Made by a program: the position numbers and the translations under genes
DNA from: Reticulitermes speratus
Taxonomy: Eukaryota; Arthropoda; Insecta; Blattodea; Rhinotermitidae
Reading direction: 5' to 3'
Assembly: GCA_021186555.1 (NCBI GenBank)
Contig: JAJKFL010000005.1
Location: 44,635,635 to 44,699,634, forward strand
Length of the DNA stretch: 64,000 nt
The notes under the pieces: generated by a model
Told to the model about the DNA's origin: nothing
Databases searched by the model: none
The model's input: the letters and a program-made list of their open reading frames with translations, nothing else
Shown here: positions 36,001 to 46,858 of the stretch, piece after piece
Position numbering within the stretch: the stretch's first letter is position 1
Layout: each line of letters begins with the position of its first letter

Positions 36001-39000
36001 TCCATGCAGATACAGGCTTCAATGATGCAGATGCCCCCCTGTATGTCTGTGTCCCATCACTCTGGTCGTTCATCTTCCCCCATTCTTCAGGTCCCAAGTC
36101 ACCACCCCCATTTGGGCTCAGGCAGTGGGCCCCCTTCTGTCAGACAAGCCACCGATATTCGAGTGGGCCAGGCTTCAGACATGAGGCAGATGCCTGACTT
36201 GAGGCAACAGCTTTCAGATATACGACAGGCAACAGATATCCGGCAGATTCAAGATATGCGAGGAGGACAGGGATCAGATAGTAGACAGCCTTTAGGTGAC
36301 ATGCGGCCAGGGCTTCCATCAGATGTTCGCCAGCCTTTGTCTGATGTCCGGCAGCAGTCAGTGGACATCCAGCAGATTCCAAATGGTGGGCTTTGTCTTG
36401 AGAAGTCTCTGTCTCAGATGTCCAGTGGAAGCTACAGTGAGGAAGATCGGGAAAGGGACTCAAAATCATCACAGTCTCTGCAGATTCCATCTGTATCTAT
36501 GCCAAACTCTTCTCAACCATTAGCCCTTCAGCATCAAGGACCACCTCCAAGTCAACCATCACATCAGGCCTACAACTACATGCCTGGGTCTCCATACCAT
36601 CACCATCAAAGGTCAATGGGAGGAGAGAAGAGTATGGGATGCTTCATGTGCCAAGTCTTCCTCCCAGCTCCTCCTCAGCCGGTACCAACGTGGGGCAGCA
36701 GAACGAACCCCAGAATCTGAAATTAAGCAGGAGATCATTGCCCCTCCAGACCAGGTGATGCCCCCTTCTGACCCACTGCAGTCACTGAAGGAGGTGAAGA
36801 TTCCAGGGTATGCTGCATCAAACACCTCTGCCACACAGCCACTGCCAAGCAGCAATGTGAATTCTGGCTCTGTTCCTCCAGTGAGTCATTCGTCAGGAGT
36901 TGATAGCTCCAGACCTCCATCAGTAAATGCCTCTGCAAATTTCCTGGGACCTTCAATTGACAACATAAAAAAGGAGCCTGAAAATTATTTAGCAGCTTCC
37001 AGTTCTGTCAGTGCATCTGGGGTAAATATGCTTGTAAGTACACCAAAATCTCCTCCTCCCAAACTCTCTGCATCATCTCAGCCTCCTGCAGAAATACACA
37101 ACACACCAAACAGCTCTACAGGCATCAGCTCAGCCACTCCGCCTTTGACCAGAATCTCCTCCAGTACTCCACCAGTGCCTCCTCCAACCTCTCAGCCAGC
37201 TGTTTCACACAGTGCTGCCAATCTCATCTCTCCAACTCCCACAACTGCTCGACTGACTCCAACATCTCTACCAAGTGGGCCAACTTCAATCCCTCAGCCA
37301 GTGATGCACCCATCTCAGCAGGCTTCCCCAATAAGCCGTGCATCTCCTGGGCATCCTCATCCCACCCCACATCCACATCCAACACCACATCCCCATTCCT
37401 CACCCTTCATTGGGCCTCCTGGAGCTCATCCTGCGTTACACCCCCACCATCCTCATCACTCCTTAATTCACCACTCCCTATTTGCTGCTGCTGCTGTTCA
37501 TGCAGCAGCAGTTCATAATCCATACCATCCCCACCACGCATATGCAGCATATGGATATCCGTTTCCATACCCATATGGTCCACCCATGCCTCAGCCTCAC
37601 CCTGTACCCCCTCCCCATCATTCTACACCGCCTGCCCCTGCACTTCCAACACCGCCAACATCATCCAGTCACAGAACAGCTCATGAACAAGGAAAGTCAG
37701 AAACCAGATCTTCAACAGCATCTGTTGAAAGCACAACCACCTCATTACATACTTCTCACCATTCTTCACATTCATCTGTCACCACTCGTCGAGAAATCTC
37801 TGCTACTTCATCTGAGACTGATAGTAATGGGAACTCGTCAGTTGCCAGTTCAGAGCGACATCATCACACAACACAAGAATTGACGACAACTCATCACCAC
37901 CATTCGTCTGTCCATCACCAGATGACAACAGAGAAACAGTCAAGTCACCACCAACCACTAAAACCACTCAGTCACCATTTCTCATTCCACCACATCCTCA
38001 AGTTCAGCCTCAGTCCAACATAAGATCAACACTGGGAGCAAAACCAACTCTGGTGGCACCAGAGCCTCTAGCCCTTCTTGTCATGTTTCTGCAACGCTCT
38101 CTTCCACAACTTCTGCCTCAACCTCGATCTCACTTCCATCAGGAAACCATGGAGGCAATCATCACCACTCTCATCATCATTCCCACAGCCATCATCATCA
38201 ACACCATCATCAGACCGCAACTGGCGATAGGCTGTCCCCAACCAACCCGATGGTAATGCCCCCAGCACTGAACATGCCACTTGCATTAGCTCCTGGAGCA
38301 CCACCGTCTAGCAGGAATCATCATGGTGGATCATCAAGTCATCATCATCAGAACCACAGTCATCCAAAGCAGAGCAGTAGTGTGGGGTCAGCCAGCAATC
38401 CACCGACTTCACATCATCATCCCAGTTTGATGGTGCAGCCAGGAGGTCTTCCCCCACCAATTGGTCATCACCCCATGGGCCTGGGGTTGCCTCCATCTGC
38501 TGTGCCTGGTTCTTCTTTGGAGGCCTTGAGGTATGACTCGTGTAACAGGCACAGAGTCTGCTGTGGTTGATCAGTTCTTTTCAACTGTGTGTAGTTGTCT
38601 TTGCTGAATCTGGCAGGATGCTTTCATTTTTTAAATTAATTTCTCTTTTTTCCTTCTTTTGGACTGAGGGGGTGGGGTGCAGGTTCTCTGTTCATGCTGT
38701 TTATGATAAATGCTGCTGTGAGCTGGACAGCTGTAGTTAGATTTCTGGCATGTGGATTTCTCTCTTCGTCTGGCCCAGCCTTGTATCCAGCAGTCTGAAA
38801 TAGTGGTGGTCTCATTGTTCAAAGACTGAGCAGCCAGAGCGTCAAGCTGACGCTGCCAACACTCGTAGTGTCACAAATGTATGCAGCTTTGTATCCATCT
38901 TCCCTTTTTTAGCCTACTTCTTTTCCTAAAAAAGAAAATAACAAATAGGCTTTTGAGATCATGCTGTCTGTGTGTGCCTCTGTATGTCCCCATTTCAACT

Positions 39001-42000
39001 TTTGAACCATTAGAACATTTGTCATGAAACTTGGTATGAATATTGTGGCATTGCAGGGCTCTGTGGCGATACATTTTACCGTATATTCTCGAATCTAATG
39101 CGCACCCAGTTTTTGGCGACTTCTTAAACGAAAAAAAGTTAGTTCGCGATTCTAATCCGCACCTTTCCTTCAACCACCCCTTGCCCAGGGGCGACTGATT
39201 GAATAATATTGGATGTTACCAATGCGTTAAAATCCGACGCTACGCCTGTGGCCGATGAGTCATACCGATAGAGGCGGGGCCTTTCTCAACAGACGTGCGC
39301 AATCTCGTCTGAAGCCAGCTGAGCTTTAGTTGTTGAAACGTGGGAGGTGCTTGTTCCAATTTGTCGTGTACCGTAGTTATGGAAGAGGGACACCTGAAAT
39401 CTAAACGACTCTCATATACGGCGAAGTTCAAACGTTAAGTTATTCGGTGCGCAGAGGAGAATGGAAACCGCAAAGCCGCTGCAATTTTTGGAGTTAATGA
39501 AAGCAACGTTCGACTATGGCGGAAACACAAGGCAGCGATCAGCGGGTGTGAGGCGTCACGAAGGAAATTCACTGGACCCAATTATTATATTATTATAATA
39601 ATAAATAATAAAATAATAGGTTATTGTATTGTATTGTATTGTTCTTACGGCACGTACAGCAGCTCAATCATTTTTCCAAAATCCAGCTCTAGACCGTGAA
39701 TCTAATCCGCACGCGAATCTAATACGCATCTGATTTTTTAGCCCTCTAAAACTGTAAAAAGGGTGCGCATTAGATTCGAGAATATACGGTAATTTCCTGT
39801 GGTAAGCAGTAACCGTTTGGCAGATGTACCAACTCATGGGGATGAAATGATATGGGATGAAATTACATTAGCACCACTTACTTTTAGGTCCTGAAATTAT
39901 AGCCCACAGAAAAGTATGCAGCTTTGGTTAAGGTAACATTGTTTTGGACAGTAAAATGAGATGGTAGCTGTGTGAAAGTTTCCTGAGTTTCCATTTTCAT
40001 GTGATGACTGATGAACCATTGGCACCATGCATGTAAAATCTAGTATGGGTGTATGCCATAAATGTACCTACTTGTAGTATGTGAAATATTGCTTGCAAGT
40101 CAGCAAGTACAAACATGGAAATATGAATTGAAGTTATGTCCAAAGGATTTGATGCACAGTGTGCACTTAAGTAATTTCTTTACAAAAATAAAATAAAATG
40201 ACAGCGAGGATAGTAATTGATACATAGGATTAGAAATCTATTCAATAGGAAAGCAGGCCTGGAGTTCTGCTTGTAACTCCTTGTCATCTTGGCTTGGTGC
40301 TTAAGCAGAGTGGAACTTCAGCATCTTTATTTTTAATAACAAATCCCTTGCTGTTTTGCCCCACCTGTTACAGAGCTCATGCACAAGCAGCTGCAAACAT
40401 GCAGCAGCAACAGCAGCAACATACACCAGGTGGTCTGCCACCAGGCATGATCCACCCCGCATCTCACTCACCCCTGCAGTTACAACCACCTGGCCCCACA
40501 CAGCCTCATGTACCAGGTCTGTATGTTGGCAGTAGTGTAGCACATAAATCCCCTCAACCAGATTTTCTTGTTCTGTCAGTACATTTACCTTTCAGTCTCA
40601 AAATTCTCTCTATTTTGGAGATGAAAATTGTTTTGTCATTCCAGTGTCATGTTCTATGAATCTGGCAGTAAGGTCAAAACGTCCACATACCATATAATCA
40701 GTGTTTACTTCATGTTGGTGGAGGAAACAAAATTTAATCATTTAGGTAGCCGGATGTTTGATAGTTGGTGAGGTTCTTTGGTAGTTATCTGAGAGTTAAC
40801 TGTTTAAAGCACAGCAGTATGACCTGCTGTAGCAAATAAAACCATAGCTTTTGCCCACAGATTATTTTTATGTGTTTTGTGTGATTCTCCGAGTAACTGG
40901 TGACTACTGCCTAAGCATCATCAGCCATTTGGCCTTTTTAATGGAGACAGTGTTTTCTGTGAGGTATGAATGGAACTTTTTGTGATTATGTATTTGCTTG
41001 AAAGGGTTAATTAGCTCCCTGTAATAATATCATAATGAGGAAGTGTTGTGCTGCATTTTTGTTACCATATATGACTTGAACTGTAAGGGGGAAGTAACTG
41101 GACTGCAAGACGTGGTTGTTCCTTATAAAAATGTTATCCTTTACGTAGTTGACACTATTTCCCATTAGTAGAACCGTAAACAGCATCCTAGTACACCTGT
41201 GCATTCACACATAGAATATGCAACTTGTTTTTCACCATCACTGTATCGCACATCGTAAGACATACTTAAATGCAGTTATGTATCTTGCTTAGAGCTTGTA
41301 GAGTTAGGTGAAACATATTTCTTGTCACATATTGTTTGGACTGTGGTAGTACTATTAGTATTTGTTTCTTTAGAGACTGGGACGTGTGTGTTCTGTACAT
41401 TACATAGAATATGATGTGAATACTTTCCAGGTCCACATCATCACTCCTCACGACACCTAGTTACAGGGATGCCGGATGAAGTGAAGTCCGAGCCACTGAG
41501 TCTTTCAGGTGGTGCTACAGTCGGCAGTGACCTGAGTGAACCCCAGATGGGACTCCAGCAGCCAGAAGAGGAAGAAGTGCCAAGTCCAAACCACATACCA
41601 AGAGGACCAAGCCCTGAACCCAAGATTGAGGACACTGAGTGCCACAGAAGTCAAAGTGCTATGTGAGTAACAAATGCTTGAGTGGCAATCAGATTTAAAG
41701 GGTTAGGTGTGTTAGACACACCTTACATCACACCAACTATCAATCTGTTATGTCCCTTACTGAGATTTAGCCCTCCAAAATTTCTGTATCTCAGTTGAAT
41801 AGCAGTATCAGTACCTTTGAACAGTACATTTTCTCTTGTCTGTTTTGTCCTTACAGAGTGAAGTTTTTGCACGGTTTCTAAGTAATTGCACATTTCTGGC
41901 ACTGGAATCAATTCAGCTTTGAGAAAATAGTTTATAAATCTCCCAAAGAGATGTTAGTATTGTTCCTGTAAGTGCATAAGCATACGTAAGGGAATGCTTA

Positions 42001-45000
42001 TATTACATGGGGCCTTGCAACATTCAAGATTTTAAGAAACATCCACAATGTCATTGGTTTTTTCAGTCACATATATCAGTGTTTGTCGTAGTGCTAGCAG
42101 GGTTAATGGGGTGTTATGATAGTTGCTCGGTTTCATAAGACAGTTGCCTGTTGGAACAGCAGTTTTCAAGTTTGAAGTGTTGAGGGAATGCTCTTACATT
42201 TTGATGAGATGGTATTTATAGTATGAGAATAAGTGATTGCCACTTCATGTAAAACGTGTAGATGGAAACTTTTGTCTGTGTTTGTGTCAGGAGTTAATAG
42301 AAACCTGGTTAGAACATGATTTGATGGATTGGCTACCAACAGTATTAGCAGCGTATACCAGAAATATCGATACCTGGCTAGAACAGTACCTGATGGAACC
42401 CAGCTGCTAGTGGCATTAGCAATGTGTACCAGAGTTTGCTGTGTTTGGTGTGTTTGAAATATAGAACCAGACTTCATAGAACATAGTGCTTCTAACAGGA
42501 TTAACAATGTACCAGTGGTTGCTCTGTTGTGGTGGCTTGAAATTAACTGAATCATTTCCTGGCTTCCAGCTTCCTGCGCCACTGGAATCGTGGAGATTAC
42601 AATTCATGCACACGTACAGATTTGACATTCAAGCCTGTGCCAGACTCGAAACTGGCAAGGAAACGAGAGGAGAGGCTGCGCAAACAAGCAGAAAAAGAAC
42701 GTGAGGACAGAGAGAAGGCTGCCGCCCAAGCACAGGCAGTAAGCATCTGAACATGAGAATAGGCGTTACGCATTGCATATGCAAAAATCATGTGCATGTG
42801 CCATAGTACTGTTGGAGTGTGGAGAATCTGTGTTATGTTACTTTCATGCCGTTTGTGCAAAAGCAGAAAATAGGAGGAATAGTGTAGATCTGTGATGTAT
42901 ATTCTCATTTCCACTTCATTTTATATGTGATTATAAAAATGAAAAAGCCTTGGTGATATTTCAGCGCAAGATTGCAACTCCAGAAAAACCTGAGGGGCCA
43001 AAGCCTCCATCTCGTGGTCCTATTGAGACAATTACATCTCCATATGATCGCTTCACTCCACGCCAAGGTTACCCCGATACACCAGCATTGCGTCAGCTGA
43101 GGTAATTGGATTACAGTTTTCTGTACATAGAAAAACGTACATTGATTGTGAGGTAATTGCTTCATAAAATGTGAAACCTCCATAACATCTCAGCTTTATT
43201 GTCTGTCTGTTTGTCATCCTTTATTTTTAGTCAGTGGTTTTCAGACACAGTGGGGTGCAGAAGTACAGTATTCACCCAAATATGAGACAACTCCCCTTCC
43301 CAATCCTCAGTTTTTAGGAAAATAGCCTACAGAGCATATATGTTTAACTTTTTGTGCCGTTATAAGGTGACCCCCAATTTTTCAGGTGACAATTTGGTAA
43401 AAACATTATTTTACATGCAGGTAAATGTGGTATATATTTCTTTCATACAAAATATCTGGTGCTTCTGATTGTAAAATGTATGATTTGATACGTGCCTGTG
43501 AACATTGGTGTTCTGTAAGAGCGTGGAACTGTTGATTAATGACACCAATTTTTCTTCTATAATCTCACAGTCTGTTCATATTTATTATCTCAGAATATGG
43601 TTTTTAACTCTTCCAGTACTACAGAGTTACTGAAAGTATTTTCATTTGAGGAAAAGCTGATTATTGTCTTGGAATATGGGGCTTTAAATGTCATGATTGT
43701 GCAGGGCTGGCCATATTTGAACTCAGGGTGCATGGTATTAGTACTGACGAAATGCAGTGCTAGGCCAGCTGGACCTCACACAAGTGCTGACTTAAATCCA
43801 CGAAAGCGTATACACAGAATGTACGCACAGCAGTGGATACTGATCTGTATGATTAAAGACAAGTATATGCAGCTTTTTTAATGTTGTATTTTGAAATTTA
43901 TTATACTTGAAGAGATTATGACGTTCCTTGACAGGCATTGGGTGTTTCTGAGGAAAGATTGCATGAGAAAGTAATGGTTGTGACATTTACTTGTTCCTAA
44001 CTTTGTCTTGATAGGTTGGCTGAGAGTTGTTAGTGACTTATAAAGATGTTTCATATTGTTTTCAGTGAATATGCTCGGCCCCATGCAGGTTTCTCACCAG
44101 GCACATTGCCTCGTACTAGTCTTGGCTTGCCTCCACAATGCATTGATCCCATGCTCCACTACCAGTTGAACAGCATGTATGGTCCCAGCGCCAGGGAGAG
44201 GTGGGTGTTGCTGTCAGCCATGTCAAGTATGGTTTTCTGTTGTTAGTACAGTCACAGAGAGTGCTGATTGAAAAGAAAACACTTCGCAGTATCAAACAGA
44301 CATTTGCTATTGCAGGTTGGAATTGGAGCATTTGGAGCGTGAGAAGCGGGATAGAGAAATGCGTGAGCTACGGGACCGGGAGCTAAGTGACCGCCTCAAG
44401 GATGAGCTGATGAAGAATGCAGTGGGTGCCGGCCCTCGGATGCCTAACGCTATTGATCCCCATTGGCTTGAGCTTCACAGGAGGTATGTGACTTAATTAG
44501 TTGTAGGTACCTTGTGTTATTTGCAACATGGCTGCTACAACATGATGCGTCTGTTGCAGGTACCCTGGTCTTGGACCAGGTGGTCCTCCACAGGGGGCAG
44601 CACTGCACCAGTTTGGCCTCTTCCCCACACCCACAGGACCAAGCCAGGCAACACTGGGTCAGCTGGAACGGGAACGCTTTGAAAGACTAGGTGAGAGCAC
44701 AGATTCCGCCTTTACAGAGTAGGTTCACTCTCTTTTTGCTTACTGAAGTGATCTCTTTATTTCCTTCCATTTATCACAGCACACTATTCACACCTCAGTT
44801 TTGTGGGTGTGCTGCTGTGTGACCTGACAGGTAAGTACCAGACTTTAAGAGGAACCTGCTACATCATCTGCAGTTTGTACCCTGAAGATGGGGCCAGCAG
44901 GTTCTACTGAACTGTTACTTCCTGGTTCCAGGTTACAAGGTGTCACGTCCCAGAACACTGCAGTTGTTTCTTTTCCATGGTTTATTATTTTAGGTGACCT

Positions 45001-46822
45001 ACTGAATCCTGTAGTTTGTAATCTAGATGATCAGGTTATTAGGTGCATTTGCAAAATTGCGAAAAGCGACTGTTAGCTTCGCCGTGTCTACCTGTTTGTA
45101 TGCATGGAAAAACTCGACTCCCACTGGACACGTTTTCATAAAATTTGATATTTGAGGATTTTTCGAAAATCTGTTGAGGAAATTCAAGTTTCATTACAAT
45201 CTGACAAGAATAAGGAGTACTTTACATGAAGACCTGTGTACATTTATGACAGTATCTCACTGAATTCTTCTTAGAATGAGAAGTGTTTCAGACAAAAGTT
45301 GTAGAGAGAATCAGAACACACATTTTACGTGCAATAACTTTTTTCTGAAAATCATGCTGTTTACGAGTTAATGTGGAAAAATATAGTACAGCCAGACAGC
45401 CTGCAGGTGACAATGACAATATAATACGGCACTGAAAGAGTGCGATTTGCATGCTGGATAACTAAGGCAAGGATACAGACACGCTCATAATAGCTAATAT
45501 TTATTGCTTTTCCATGGCAGTAGTGGTTATGTGAACGCGCCACAATGTTACGTTGTACATACATTGGCGACCTTTTTATCTTCTGTAATCACTTTTTATG
45601 TAATTTAAACTGATGCTACAATGCAGAGTTAATGTATTAAGGGGAGAAATATGTTGTGTCATAAATACCCTCAAGATTGTTCTGCGGACTTGGCTATTGA
45701 GACTGAGCTCTTGCTTGTTTCCCATTCATTTACCCAGCTTCTAGGGCCACAGGGCTCTATCCTGAACCATAGTTCAAGTGTGTAGTTGTGTAATCAGTCC
45801 AGTTGACATCACATACGTTTGCCTTAAACTGAACAGGAAAAGGGTTATTATACCAATTCAACTTTGTCATGTCACAAATTAAATGAACTCCTATCCCAGG
45901 TGCATGGCCTTCTTGGCCATTCAGTTGAACCTTGGACCAACCATGTGCCTTCATCAGAGAGTCATTGCAGTTCTTCACGGATGCCTTGTGGTGTTGCAGG
46001 TATACCTACAGGGCCTGCTGGGCCTCATGGCCCTCCCCCTGTAGGGCCACCTGGCCCCCATGGTCACCCTCATCCTGGCTCAGTTGCTGCAGCTCAGCTG
46101 GAGGCAGCAGAACGATTGGCCCTTTCGACAGATCCCATGGTGCGACTGCAGATGGCCGGCATCTCACCCGAGTATCATGCACACACGCATGCGCATACGC
46201 ACGCACATTCCCACACACACCTTCACCTACACCCTAGTCAGCAGGCCCAGCAGGCTCAGGCACAAGAGGCTGCTGCTGCTGCAGCAGGGACAGCAGGTTT
46301 TCCTCTGCCAGGTGAGTGATATTGTCCAGCCACATACAGGTGGAAAAAAACTACTTTCAGGCCAGTGCCATAACATGCCAAGCTCATTGGTCTCAGGTTG
46401 TCGTCGTCATCAGCACTATCATTGGCTGCTTGTATGCTATTGAGGACCTTTAATTTGTTTATTGTAAAGAGTGGCAACAAATTATTGGACAATTTGGAGG
46501 GCTTGTAATCTTCTATTGAGCACACATATGGAAAACATTTACTACACAGAATTTTCACCAATATTGAAGTTTATTTCCACATATGTGTAAGTTTATAATT
46601 TTTCCACTAATGGAGTGATAGGCAAACAGTAAGTTTCTCAATAATAAGATGCAGAGAAAACCTTTTCCCTATCATGCAGTCTCCCAGTATTGGAGTTTTT
46701 ATAGACTTGTATGTAAGTTCATAATTTTTCTGCTGCTGGCTTTGCTGATAGGACAGACAGTAGTTTTTCTCTTGAGAACACATAAGGAAAACTGCTTCTT
46801 CTTCTTCTTCTTCTCTTCTTCT

Positions 46823-46858
<36 letters not shown>

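Noticed and set aside
34926..36490. Several minus-strand ORFs of 60-116 codons opposite the Gug giant exon
   Set aside because: Shadows of long plus-strand coding sequence; their composition mirrors the Ser/Pro/Gln codons.
40895..40945. Hammerhead-like half core on the minus strand
   Set aside because: CTGATGA is present but GAAA and stem I partners are not, so I did not call a ribozyme motif.
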